A stretch of DNA of 64,000 nucleotides, taken from Eubacteriales bacterium (GTDB lineage: Bacteria; Bacillota; Clostridia; Lachnospirales; Lachnospiraceae). The notes under the pieces are model-generated. The model saw only the letters and a program-made list of their open reading frames with translations, was not told the origin of the DNA and made no database searches. Numbering within the stretch: position 1 is the first letter of the stretch; the number at the start of each line of letters is the position of its first letter. Position numbers and translations under genes: made by a program. This document shows positions 51,542 through 60,235 of the stretch, one piece after another. The DNA lies in the NCBI GenBank assembly GCA_030537135.1, contig JAUNOP010000004.1:1-64000 (forward strand), written 5' to 3'.

Positions 51542-52783
51542 ATGGCAATTTTTCACCCTTTTCAGGCATTGCGCCCAACAGCAGAGGAGGCGCCTCATGT
51601 GGCAGCCTTGCCTTATGATGTAGTAACCAGAAAGGAAGCAGAGGAAATCGGACGCAGAGAGCCTCATTCCTTTCTTCATGTGGACTGTGCAGAGATTGAT
51701 CTGGAAGGCACAATAGATTCTTATTCACAGGAAGTGTATGCAAAGGCTGCTTCCAATCTGAAAAAGCTGGAAAGAGAAGGGATTTTGGTGCAGGACACAG
51801 AGAAATGCTTTTACATCTACCAGCTGATTCGGAAGGGAAAGGCGCAGACAGGAGTTGTGGGAGTATGCTCTATTGATGATTATCTGAACGGAATTATCAG
51901 ACGCCATGAGCTTACCAGAAAAGAAAAGGAGCAGGACAGAGTTTGCCATGTAGAGGTCTGCAGCGCCCAGACAGGGCCGATTTTCCTTACCTACAGAGAA
52001 AAAAAAGAGGTACAGGCTATAACCTCTGACTGGATGAAAAATCATGTGCCGGTCTATGATTTTGTGGATGAATATGGAATCGGTCAGAAGGTGTGGGTCG
52101 TGGATGCTCAGGAGGTAATTCAGGTGCTTGCAGATGCTTTTGGAGAAATTCCGAGTATGTACATAGCGGACGGACATCACCGCGCCGCTGCCGCAGTGCG
52201 CACAGGGCTTCAGAGACGAAAGGAGAACCAAGAGGCAAGCAGACTGGAATCTGACTATTTCCTTGGGGTCGCATTTCCAGAGGAGGAGCTTACGATTCTT
52301 CCCTATAACCGGGTGGTCAGGGATTTGAACGGTTTAAGTGTAAAGGCATTTCTGGGCGCTGTCAAATTTAATTTTGAACTGATGATTATGCCCGGAGGCT
52401 TTCCCTGCCTTCCGATTGAAAAGCACTGCATCGGCATGTACGTGGATGGACAATGGTATCATCTGAAGGCATGGCCGGATTTGTATGAGGGCAAGGACGT
52501 GCTTCTTCAGCTTGATGTTGAGCTTCTTCAGGATAAGGTGCTTTGCCCTGTGCTTGGCATAGAGAATCCCAGGGTAGATGAAAGGATTTCCTTTGTGGGA
52601 GGCAATGTAAAGGCAAGAGACTTAGCTGCCATGGCAGATGCGACAGGCGGCGCTGCCTTTGTGATGTATCCGACCTCTATTGAGGATTTGATGAGCATTG
52701 CAGACGCAGGAGAGGTTATGCCGCCGAAATCCACATGGTTTGAGCCAAAGCTCAGAAGCGGCTTGTTTATACACAAAATCTGA
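51542..52783 (+). CDS. DUF1015 family protein
   Basis: This encodes 413 residues. ATG 51542 follows ACGGAGGAAACGGAT. The N-terminus AIFHPFQALRPTAEEAPHVA, then LPYDVVTRKEAEEI, and the central MYIADGHHRAAAAVRTGLQR are DUF1015 hallmarks. The DGHHR segment suggests a ParB/Srx-like nucleotide-binding fold in this family, but the activity is not established. It is common in Clostridia near serine or one-carbon genes, which are not seen here. A small cysteine-rich gene follows 67 bases later. Confidence 0.9.
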   Translation: MAIFHPFQALRPTAEEAPHVAALPYDVVTRKEAEEIGRREPHSFLHVDCAEIDLEGTIDSYSQEVYAKAASNLKKLEREGILVQDTEKCFYIYQLIRKGKAQTGVVGVCSIDDYLNGIIRRHELTRKEKEQDRVCHVEVCSAQTGPIFLTYREKKEVQAITSDWMKNHVPVYDFVDEYGIGQKVWVVDAQEVIQVLADAFGEIPSMYIADGHHRAAAAVRTGLQRRKENQEASRLESDYFLGVAFPEEELTILPYNRVVRDLNGLSVKAFLGAVKFNFELMIMPGGFPCLPIEKHCIGMYVDGQWYHLKAWPDLYEGKDVLLQLDVELLQDKVLCPVLGIENPRVDERISFVGGNVKARDLAAMADATGGAAFVMYPTSIEDLMSIADAGEVMPPKSTWFEPKLRSGLFIHKI

Positions 52784-52850
52784 CAAGACAGAGGAACATG
52801 AGTCTTTGGCCTGTCTGGAGACCTTCCTTACTGTCCTTACTGGAGGAAAA

Positions 52851-53036
52851 ATGGAAGAGGAATTTATTTCAGGATTTTGCAGAACAAAAAATGCAGGCAA
52901 TACGGTTTGCTGTGAATACAGTCTTGCACAGGGGAGCCGAAAGCTGGAATTTATGGATTGCCTTTACGAAAAATGTATTCACAAAGGAGCCTGCGAGATT
53001 TACAAAGAGGCGCACAGGCTGGAGCAGGAGAATTAA
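52851..53036 (+). CDS. Small cysteine-rich protein
   Basis: This encodes 61 residues from ATG 52851, preceded by TGGAGGAAAA. Six cysteines occur (GFCRTKN, VCCEYS, MDCLYEKC, KGACEIY), grouped as C-x9-CC and C-x4-C-x5-C. Such groups could bind zinc or an iron-sulfur cluster, or form disulfides; no signal peptide is present, so metal binding is more likely. The chain is charged and ends AHRLEQEN. It is co-directional with the DUF1015 gene and followed by a terminator. No family recognised. Confidence 0.6.
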   Translation: MEEEFISGFCRTKNAGNTVCCEYSLAQGSRKLEFMDCLYEKCIHKGACEIYKEAHRLEQEN

Positions 53037-53078
53037 GGCATTCGCTATATTCGATTGGACATCGGATTGGATGGAAAG

Positions 53079-53130
53079 AAAACTGTCACCTACCCATTAC
53101 CTTTAGGTGATAGGCAGGCGACAGTTTTCT
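53079..53130 (+). terminator. Intrinsic terminator after the cysteine-rich gene
   Basis: AAAACTGTC (53079-53087) pairs with GACAGTTTT (53120-53128); the stem continues through CCTACC and GGCAGG with small bulges. It is followed by CT. It could work in both directions. Confidence 0.75.
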
Positions 53131-53230
53131 ATATGTCTCGATGTTTCGTCATCTGCCGGATTATTTCACTAAACTTACTGAAATACCTGGGCTTGGACTA
53201 TGCAACCTGTTATTGAAATAGGTCTAGCCC

Positions 53231-54265
53231 TTAAAGGGCGCTTTTTTCCTGTTCCCGGTATTGCTGCGGTGTTCTGCCATAAAAGCTCTTAAAGAGTTGA
53301 CGAAAGCTCCTGACATCGCAATAGCCTGACATTTCTGCAATCTCCTGTACAGTCAGGTCTGTTTTGGAAAGAAGCTCTGCCGCGTAATTCATACGCATTT
53401 TTTTGATGTTCTCACTGAAGCTCAAACCGGTTACAGTCTTAATAATACGCTGCATCTGCCGGTCGCTGTAGTTGAAAAATTCTGCCAGGTGAGACAGTGT
53501 AATCGTGGTAAAGTGCTTTTGCATGTATTGAAGAATGAAAATAACATTTTCACTCATGACAGCTGGCTTGATGCTTGGAACGACGACGTCCTTCTCATGG
53601 TTTCTCAGCAGTGTTACAAAAAATATGGCAAGCAGAGAGGAAAGCATGGTGCTTTTATAGCGCCTGTTTCGCTGAAATTCCCGGATGATCTGAAGAATAT
53701 AAGAGGAAAGCGCGCTATCCTTCCCAGTTTTAAAAAGCAGGTACGGAGCGTTTGGGGAATCATAAAGTGTTCGGACAAAAAAATCATATAATAATCCATT
53801 GTCAGGAAGAATTTTTAAAAAATGCTGTTCAAAGGTGCTGGAGCGAATGAGAATATTGACCATAACAGCATCGTCCTGATAGGCGCATACTGCATGTCTG
53901 GTGTGAGGACTGAGAATAAAAATATCGCCAGGATACAGCCTTATTTTCTGGTTTTCGATAAAATTTGTAAAGCTTCCTGACAATACGCAGGCAAGCTCAA
54001 AAAAGTCATGCTGATGAAAGGTTGCGGGCATGTATCTGAAATGCTGGATGACGGAGATATCCTGCTTTTTTGGAAAAAAAGCGTCCTCCATCAGAGAACC
54101 AAAAAAATCCTCGCGAAATAGATGCCGGTATCTTGCGCTGCCCTCTGCAAATATCTTGCGAAGCTCTGTAATACTTATGGCCTGTTCCTCGGTTCGCAGG
54201 CCGGATTCCATGTAATAATTCTTATAATCCTGTTCTATTTTTCTCATTTTTAAGAGCTCTTCCAT
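53231..54265 (-). CDS. AraC family transcriptional regulator
   Basis: This encodes 344 residues on the minus strand. ATG at 54265 is preceded by TTAGGAGGAAGAATTC. A cupin-like sensor (FRYMPATFHQHDFFELACVL, then YPGDIFILSPHTRHAVCAY) is followed by a C-terminal double helix-turn-helix (LSHLAEFFNYSDRQMQRIIK and LTVQEIAEMSGYCDVRSFRQ). It is divergent from the GH78 rhamnosidase gene, the likely target, so the inducer may be rhamnose or a rhamnoside. Its leader is a family D repeat. Confidence 0.9.
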   Translation of the reverse strand: MEELLKMRKIEQDYKNYYMESGLRTEEQAISITELRKIFAEGSARYRHLFREDFFGSLMEDAFFPKKQDISVIQHFRYMPATFHQHDFFELACVLSGSFTNFIENQKIRLYPGDIFILSPHTRHAVCAYQDDAVMVNILIRSSTFEQHFLKILPDNGLLYDFFVRTLYDSPNAPYLLFKTGKDSALSSYILQIIREFQRNRRYKSTMLSSLLAIFFVTLLRNHEKDVVVPSIKPAVMSENVIFILQYMQKHFTTITLSHLAEFFNYSDRQMQRIIKTVTGLSFSENIKKMRMNYAAELLSKTDLTVQEIAEMSGYCDVRSFRQLFKSFYGRTPQQYREQEKSAL

Positions 54266-54275
54266 GAATTCTTCC

Positions 54276-54346
54276 TCCTAACCTGGACAAGCCAGAACCC
54301 CAATTTTGCCATTTGGCGCAAAACTTCATTGTTAAGCGCCTAATCT
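54276..54346 (-). repeat. Repeat family D, copy 2, directly before a gene start
   Basis: Read on the minus strand it opens AGATTAGGCGCTTA and closes CTGGCTTGTCCAG, matching 23475-23545. It ends at the TTAGGA of the AraC ribosome-binding site, 10 bases before that ATG. In this copy GGCGC and GCGCC can pair, and so can TTTTGC with GCAAAA. Confidence 0.7.
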
Positions 54347-54442
54347 TCCTGAAAATAATTATATATGCTGTGGCAAAATAAAGCAAATGCTGTATACTCA
54401 AATGTCGCAAAAATACCCTGCCATCATGTCCTGATTTTATCT

Positions 54443-54470
54443 TTTACAAAGCTTTTGCATCTGATATGAT
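54443..54470 (+). promoter_or_regulatory. Likely promoter of the rhamnosidase gene
   Basis: TTTACA (54443-54448) and TATGAT (54465-54470) lie 16 bases apart in the divergent region between the AraC and GH78 genes. The leader to 54626 would be about 150 nt. Confidence 0.5.
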
Positions 54471-54625
54471 ACATTATAGTGATATCAGAGCCAAAAGGTT
54501 AAAAACCCGATGAAAGCCTGCCTGCAAGAGGAAAGTGAGAAGCAATCGGTATTAGAAGATTAGAAGGAAAAAATATCTTTTGAGTCCAATATCTTATAAT
54601 AGAAATGCCACGGAGGAAGCTTCAG

Positions 54626-56905
54626 ATGAGCGAAGAGAAAATAAAACAATGGATCACAAACGGTACAGACAGACCGTTTTATGCCAGAAAAGCGTGGAAA
54701 TTGGAAAGCCTTCCAAAAAGAGCGGTCATAAATGTCTGCGGTCTCGGACAATTTCAGTTTTTTGTAAATGGAGAAAAGGTCAGCGATCATGTGTTGGATC
54801 CGGCATGGACGGACTACCGAAAAATTATTTATTATCTCACCTTTGACATCACAGATATGCTGGTGTGCGGAGAAAATGTCCTCGCAGCCGAGGTGGGAAA
54901 CGGCTGGTTTCTGATGGACGACAACGGAAAATATGTTTTTCATTTCCCTCCCTTTATGCCGCCTAATCCAAACGAATATCAGCCCTTTGGTCAGGTGCTG
55001 ATGCTTGCGGCAAGGCTTATGCTTACGTGGGAGGATGGAAGAGAAGAGGTACTCTGTGCAGATGAAAGCTGGAAAACGGCGCCTCATATGATCTTGCACA
55101 GCAATGTGTTCGGCTCGGAGACAGTTGACGGCAGAAGGAGAATGGAACACTGGAATGATACATTATGCAAGGATGAGACATGGGAAAATGCAAGGCTTGT
55201 CAGGAAAGAGGAGGTGCCAGGGGGGATTCTTTGCGAGCAGACCATTCCAGCGACAAAGGTTATTCAAACCTACGAGGGACAATATCTGCATACAGTAAAT
55301 GACAGGGTAATATATGATTTTACACAGAATACGTCGGGAATGCTGGAGCTGGAGGTGATTGGAAAAAGGGGCGATGTTATCTATATCTATCCGGCGGAAA
55401 AGCTGGATAGATACGGCGATGCGGATCAGATGGCAAAGAACTGGATGCCCATTAATGTGTGTGAGACCTATGTAATTGGTTCCGATGACACATGGGAGCA
55501 TTTTGCCATGACCTTTACCTATTTTGGAGGGCGCTATATTGCAGTGGAGGGCTGCAGTGCGGCAAGGCTTCGCAATGTCAGACTAAGGGCAATTTCTTCT
55601 GCCGGAGAGAACGCAGGCAGCTTTGTCTGCGACGACGAGCGGTATATGCAGATTTACAGTCTGATTGAAAGGGCAGTAGAAGCGAACATGGTCGGCGTTC
55701 ACACAGACTGTCCGACAATTGAACGCTTTGCATGGCAGGAGGAGAACCATCTGATGGCTCCGGCAATTATGTATATGAAAAGAGTGGACAGGCACTGGGA
55801 GAAGTTCCTGACAGATACGAGGCTCTCACAGCATACAGGAGAAGAGCATTTTCACGATGGGAAGGGAGGAGAGTTCTATCCTGGAGAAGGGCTGATTCCT
55901 TCACAGGCGCCCTGTTATATGCCGAATGTGCTTCCAGTACCTGGCATGGGCAGCTTTTATGATGTGATTGGCTGGGGCAGCAGCATTATCCTGGGAACAT
56001 GGTGGCATTATCAGTTTTATGGCAGCAGGGAGATTATTGAAGAAAACTATGAGGCAGGAAAAAGGTATCTTGCTTATTTAAAAACAAAGGTCAATGCAGA
56101 CGGCTTTATCAATCATGGTCTTGGTGATTGGGGCAATCCGGCCGGCGAATTTGCATGTGAAAATGTCGAGACAGCTTTTCTTTATGCGGATGCCAGGATC
56201 CTTGCAGAGTTTGCTGCGATTCTTGGAAAAAAAGAGGATGCTGAGAGTATTGCACAGTATGCTGCACAGGTAAAAAAGCATTATAATGAAAAGCTCCTGG
56301 TCTACGATGAGACAAGAGGCTGCTGGTGCTATCGTGTATGGAGCCATCCAGAGGAAATCTTTATGACGCAGGCGTCTGAGGCAATGCCGCTTTTCTGGGG
56401 CATGGTGCCGGAAGATGTGGAAGCGGATGTGGTGAAAAGCCTGAGAAAAACAGTGGAAGATGCGGGCGCATTTCAGTCAGGAGAGGTAGGTCTGCCCTAT
56501 ATTATTCAGGCAATGGCGCAGCATGGCATGAATGATTTGATTTGCAGGCTGGTGCTTCGGGAGACGCACCCTGGCTATTATGCATTTGTCAGAGCAGGAG
56601 AGACTACGCTCGGTGAATACTGGGAGGAAAATCCGCGCAGTCACTGCCACGATATGATGGGACATATTGCGGAGTGGTATTATAACGGCATTGCCGGAAT
56701 TCGTATAAGAGAAGCAGGTTTTAAAAGGGTGCTGATTAAGCCTTATTTGCCAGAGTCCATGAATCAGATGCAATGCATCTACCAGTGTGCCAGCGGTGAA
56801 ATCAAGGTTTCCATGAAACGCTGCAGCAGGGAAATTGATCTGAAGGTGGAGACTGCTCCGGGAATTGAGGCTGAAATTGACAGAACCTATTTGCAGCAGC
56901 AATAA
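54626..56905 (+). CDS. Alpha-L-rhamnosidase, GH78-like
   Basis: This encodes 759 residues from ATG 54626, behind CGGAGGAAGC. There is no signal peptide, so it acts on imported rhamnosides. The N-terminal jelly-roll region shows GLGQFQFFVNGEKVSDHVLD then PAWTDYRKIIYYLTFDIT, a GH78 hallmark. The (alpha/alpha)6 barrel has HTDCPTIERFAWQEENHLMA, where Glu366 or Glu373 is in the place of the general acid, and RAGETTLGEYWEENPRSHCH for the second catalytic glutamate. The C-terminal beta domain closes the chain. The motifs are somewhat diverged from DERxGW, so substrate detail is uncertain. Confidence 0.85.
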   Translation: MSEEKIKQWITNGTDRPFYARKAWKLESLPKRAVINVCGLGQFQFFVNGEKVSDHVLDPAWTDYRKIIYYLTFDITDMLVCGENVLAAEVGNGWFLMDDNGKYVFHFPPFMPPNPNEYQPFGQVLMLAARLMLTWEDGREEVLCADESWKTAPHMILHSNVFGSETVDGRRRMEHWNDTLCKDETWENARLVRKEEVPGGILCEQTIPATKVIQTYEGQYLHTVNDRVIYDFTQNTSGMLELEVIGKRGDVIYIYPAEKLDRYGDADQMAKNWMPINVCETYVIGSDDTWEHFAMTFTYFGGRYIAVEGCSAARLRNVRLRAISSAGENAGSFVCDDERYMQIYSLIERAVEANMVGVHTDCPTIERFAWQEENHLMAPAIMYMKRVDRHWEKFLTDTRLSQHTGEEHFHDGKGGEFYPGEGLIPSQAPCYMPNVLPVPGMGSFYDVIGWGSSIILGTWWHYQFYGSREIIEENYEAGKRYLAYLKTKVNADGFINHGLGDWGNPAGEFACENVETAFLYADARILAEFAAILGKKEDAESIAQYAAQVKKHYNEKLLVYDETRGCWCYRVWSHPEEIFMTQASEAMPLFWGMVPEDVEADVVKSLRKTVEDAGAFQSGEVGLPYIIQAMAQHGMNDLICRLVLRETHPGYYAFVRAGETTLGEYWEENPRSHCHDMMGHIAEWYYNGIAGIRIREAGFKRVLIKPYLPESMNQMQCIYQCASGEIKVSMKRCSREIDLKVETAPGIEAEIDRTYLQQQ

Positions 56906-56965
56906 CAGGGAGGGAACTTTGAGCTTATGCTTTCCAGCCGCTGGGAGAAAATGAAAGATTTTCAT

Positions 56966-56995
56966 AAAGCCCGCCGTCATTGGCGGGCTTTTTTT
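56966..56995 (+). terminator. Intrinsic terminator after the rhamnosidase gene
   Basis: AGCCCGCC (56968-56975) pairs with GGCGGGCT around GTCAT, followed by TTTTTTT. The group II intron begins three bases later. Confidence 0.92.
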
Positions 56996-56997
56996 CG

Positions 56998-57396
56998 GTG
57001 CGCCCGGCGGGCGCACGTTCTAAGGGGTGAAAGTCCCTGACCCGCCCGGCAGTGGGAAGGGTGCAGCCAAGGGCAAGGGCGTCATTGTGAAGTGGGGTCT
57101 GAAGGAAGCCGGAGGCAAACCACTGGTCTGTAAAAGTTGTCCGGATAGGCTGTGAAGCGCGGATGAAGTTGCCGAACAAACGAAAGTCCAATAACTGCAC
57201 GGAACGCCAGCAGTAGACGGGGCAGACATAAGTGGAAAAGAACGTGAGAGTACCCGGGGAGGTCTCATGGACATGGCAAAGACGATAGAACATTCGCCGC
57301 CGTGGAGTAAAGCTTGCGGATGAGTGGCTCCGGCGTAGAATCCGAGCGGTACGCTACGTGGTGCGGAAGGGGAGGGTAAAATCTCCCCTATCCGAT
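56998..57396 (+). mobile_element. Group II intron, IIC-like, without a reverse-transcriptase gene
   Basis: The 5' end GTGCGCCC-GGC-GGGCGCAC is a perfect hairpin of the kind that opens many bacterial group II introns. Inner landmarks follow in order: AAGGGGTGAAAGTCCC, TCTGAAGGAAGCCGGAGGC with AAACC and GGTCTG, CAAACGAAAGTCC, and ACCCGGGGAGGTCT (domain III). A domain V-like helix lies around 57338-57375 (CGTAG with CTACG), then a domain VI hairpin (GGGGAG with CTCCCC) and a 3' end CCTATCCGAT. The RNA is about 399 nt, with no room for the intron protein. It sits just past a terminator T-run, the known target of IIC introns. Domain V pairs irregularly, so self-splicing may be lost. Confidence 0.8.
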
Positions 57397-57746
57397 CTCT
57401 GAAACATTGTCTTGCTCCCCTGCAAAAAATGGAAAACTCAAATGGTTTTTCTCTTGTCAATCTAAATATTTTCTGATATAATGAAGTCGTTTTCGAGAAG
57501 CTATGTGTTTTTTAACGTATCAAGTAAGTAGCGAAGCGGATTGCGAATATCTGCTTGACTCTCAACTTTACTACATAACTACATAATTGATATTATGTGA
57601 TTGTTTTGCAGCACATAAAAAGAGAAAGCTAAGAATTCCTTGAGGTGAAGGTTTTCGCTTAGAGCAGCTGATCTGTATGTATGATAGAAGGTATTGTGTT
57701 GTGAAAAAGTATATTCCGTGTTGACGGGTGAAATGAGGAATAGAGG
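57397..57746. other. Region between the intron and the sugar dehydrogenase gene
   Basis: Apart from the family A repeat (57513-57558) I see no gene. CTAAGAATTCCTTGAGGTG with AAGGTTTTCGCTTAG (57631-57664) forms a nested hairpin (CTAAG with CTTAG, CCTT with AAGG) in the leader of the next gene. TATAAT at 57477-57482 has no convincing -35 partner. Confidence 0.4.
57513..57558 (+). repeat. Palindromic repeat, family A (short copy)
   Basis: TAACGTATCAAGTAAGTAGC, GAAGCGGATTGCGAATATCT, GCTTGA. It is identical to the long copy at 25951 at nearly every position once the 18-nt centre is removed. Confidence 0.7.
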
Positions 57747-58997
57747 ATGAATAAGAAATATACCATTGCAATTGCGGGTACTGGCTACGTAGGACTTTCC
57801 TTAGGGGTTCTTTTGGCGCAGCATCACAAAGTATATGCAGTAGATATTATTCCAGAAAAGGCCGAAATGATTAATAATCATAAGTCGCCAATTCAGGATG
57901 AGTATATCGAAAAGTATCTGGCTGAAAAGGAACTGGATCTGATTGCTACATTAGACGCAAGACTTGCCTATAGCAATGCGGATTTTGTTGTTATTGCCAC
58001 TCCCACTAATTATGACTCTGTAACGCAGCATTTTGATACATCGGCTGTGGAGGCTGTGATTAAGCTGGTCATGGACTATAACCCGAATGCTATTATGGTT
58101 ATCAAATCTACGATTCCGGTTGGTTATACAGCAAGTGTGAGAAGAAAATTTGAGAGTGAAAATATTATTTTCAGTCCTGAATTTTTACGTGAGAGCCGAG
58201 CATTATACGACAATTTGTTTCCTAGCCGTATAATTATAGGTACTGACATGAAAAATGCGCGTTTAGTTGAGGCTGCGCATGAGTTTGCCTCTTTACTTCA
58301 GGAGGGGGCTATCAAGAAGGATATTGATACTTTGTTTATGGGATTCACGGAAGCAGAAGCAGTAAAACTGTTTGCGAATACATATCTTGCGTTGCGAGTT
58401 GCATACTTTAATGAATTGGATACCTATGCGGAGAGCAAGGGTCTGAATACAAAGCAAATCATTGATGGCGTCTGCCTTGACCCTCGCATTGGTATGCATT
58501 ACAACAATCCCTCGTTTGGTTATGGAGGCTATTGCCTGCCAAAGGATACGAAACAGCTGCTGGCTAATTATGCAGATGTGCCAGAGAATCTGATTGAGGC
58601 AATTGTCGAGAGCAACCGAACAAGAAAAGATTTCATTGCTGACCGTGTGCTGAAATTAGCGGGGTATTATGACTATTACAATCATGGAGATTATAAGGCT
58701 GATGAAGAAAAGAGCTGTATAATAGGTGTTTACCGCTTGACCATGAAAAGTAATTCTGATAATTTCCGTCAGAGTAGTATTCAGGGTGTTATGAAGCGCA
58801 TCAAGGCGAAAGGTGCAACACTTGTGATTTATGAACCAACCCTGAAGGATGGAGAAACCTTCTTCGGAAGTGTAGTGGTGAATGACTTGGAAAAGTTTAA
58901 GACAATGACTCAAGCAATCATCGCTAATCGATATGATAAAAATCTTGATGATGTAAAAGGAAAAGTATATACAAGAGATATTTTCCAGAGAGATTAG
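57747..58997 (+). CDS. ugd: UDP-glucose/nucleotide-sugar 6-dehydrogenase
   Basis: This encodes 416 residues. ATG 57747 follows GAGGAATAGAGG. The N-terminal Rossmann motif is [17 protein letters not shown]. The catalytic cysteine, Cys263, is in [13 protein letters not shown], and [20 protein letters not shown] is conserved. It oxidises UDP-glucose to UDP-glucuronate, or a related UDP-sugar, for capsule or glycan synthesis. A C-terminal UDP-binding domain contains [20 protein letters not shown]. No other glucuronate gene is in view, but GDP-sugar genes follow within 1.3 kb. Confidence 0.92.
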   Translation: MNKKYTIAIAGTGYVGLSLGVLLAQHHKVYAVDIIPEKAEMINNHKSPIQDEYIEKYLAEKELDLIATLDARLAYSNADFVVIATPTNYDSVTQHFDTSAVEAVIKLVMDYNPNAIMVIKSTIPVGYTASVRRKFESENIIFSPEFLRESRALYDNLFPSRIIIGTDMKNARLVEAAHEFASLLQEGAIKKDIDTLFMGFTEAEAVKLFANTYLALRVAYFNELDTYAESKGLNTKQIIDGVCLDPRIGMHYNNPSFGYGGYCLPKDTKQLLANYADVPENLIEAIVESNRTRKDFIADRVLKLAGYYDYYNHGDYKADEEKSCIIGVYRLTMKSNSDNFRQSSIQGVMKRIKAKGATLVIYEPTLKDGETFFGSVVVNDLEKFKTMTQAIIANRYDKNLDDVKGKVYTRDIFQRD

Positions 58998-59017
58998 CGA
59001 CAAGAAGCTTTTGGGAT

Positions 59018-59875
59018 TCACCACATCTCCCGATATTCGCTTGGGCTGATGCCCTCTACTCGCTTGAACATTCTTGAAAAATAATGGACAGCGCCTATGC
59101 CGCACTCCAGGCCAACAGCTTCTACTGTTTTATCGGTAAACCTAAGGAGCTGTTTGGCGTGGGTGATTCTCCTTTGAAGAAGGTAGTTGCTGATGGTTAT
59201 TCCGAACTGCTCTTTGAAAATGCGAGTCAAATAAAACTTGTTGATATAAAATCGCTCTGAGAGATCGTCCAGGGTGATTTTTTCTGTATGATGTGTATCC
59301 AGAAAATTTCGCAGTTCCATCAGGTTCTGCTTTTTAAAATTTCTGCACTGAGAATCAGGACGCCAGCTCTCTGCCATGATCAAGGTAAGCAGACTTCCCA
59401 AATATTCATTAATTTTCATATCCCGAATATAATCCCCGGAATTTGCTATCTCATAAATATTATTAAGAATAACCTGAAAATCTTCCAAGCCTTCTGGATG
59501 AAAACAAGGCTGCCCTCCGCGTTCTGTATATTTATCATAAATCATTGGCATGGCAGAGCCATAAAAATGCACCCATTGCAGACGCCAGAGATTCTCGGAG
59601 GTCTGGTGAGAGTAAGCCTTGTGGCAGTCAATGAAAACACAATCCCCTGCGCAGAGGGAATAGGTGCTTTTGTCATATTCTAGGATTCCAGAGCCAGAGA
59701 GGACAATAAAAAAAAGATAAGAGGACAAATTACTGCGCTTGCTGGTGTGCGGCTTTTGGGCCTGAAGAATGCCGGTTTCCTGAAGGTGGTTCAAACTTAT
59801 CTTTGCAAAATTGGATGGAGTATAGAGAATTCGGCGTGTTTCCACTAAATCGCCGTGAAATAATGCGTTTTCCAT
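59018..59875 (-). CDS. AraC family transcriptional regulator
   Basis: This encodes 285 residues on the minus strand. A cupin sensor (YLFFIVLSGSGILEYDKSTY, SLCAGDCVFIDCHKAYSHQT) precedes two helix-turn-helix motifs (ITLDDLSERFYINKFYLTRI and KTVEAVGLECGIGAVHYFSR). The chain ends with EGISPSEYREMW, typical of AraC. It lies between ugd, with which it converges, and gmd, from which it diverges across 360 bases. The ligand is unknown. ATG 59875 is preceded by GAAAGGATGTAAAAA. Confidence 0.9.
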   Translation of the reverse strand: MENALFHGDLVETRRILYTPSNFAKISLNHLQETGILQAQKPHTSKRSNLSSYLFFIVLSGSGILEYDKSTYSLCAGDCVFIDCHKAYSHQTSENLWRLQWVHFYGSAMPMIYDKYTERGGQPCFHPEGLEDFQVILNNIYEIANSGDYIRDMKINEYLGSLLTLIMAESWRPDSQCRNFKKQNLMELRNFLDTHHTEKITLDDLSERFYINKFYLTRIFKEQFGITISNYLLQRRITHAKQLLRFTDKTVEAVGLECGIGAVHYFSRMFKRVEGISPSEYREMW

Positions 59876-59925
59876 TTTTTACATCCTTTCAAATCTATAT
59901 TCTATACTTAGGTCATGATATCAGA

Positions 59926-59975
59926 GTCAAGCGGAAATTTGCAATACCCACAGGGGATAATATGCGCTTTGCTAT
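59926..59975 (-). repeat. Palindromic repeat, family A (long form, reversed)
   Basis: Read on the minus strand: AAAGCGCATATTATCCCCTG, TGGGTATTGCAAATTTCCGC, TTGAC. The centre carries the CCC...GGG pair of the long form. It is the only copy on this strand and sits 50 bases upstream of the AraC start. Confidence 0.55.
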
Positions 59976-60235
59976 ATGCACTATTATAATTTAAAAGTCA
60001 ATATTATGCAATAGAACTTCAATATATGGAATTAAAAAATACAGAAGATTACGCTAAAATAAGCAATGTAGTATAAAAGAAGAAGGATTATTATAATTGC
60101 TCAGCAGATAGTAGCCCTGTCGCAAAGTGATTTTTTGTGGATTTTTATTTGCATCTGTGAGCATATTGGACAGGTATGAATGATTATCTTATTGATACTG
60201 CAAGGAATGAATACAATGGAAAGTAGAGGATTATT
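59976..60235. other. Divergent region upstream of gmd
   Basis: AT-rich, no gene. Possible -35/-10 pairs are weak (TTGGAC near 60168). AGAGGATTATT is the ribosome-binding site of gmd. No clear operator is seen. Confidence 0.35.
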
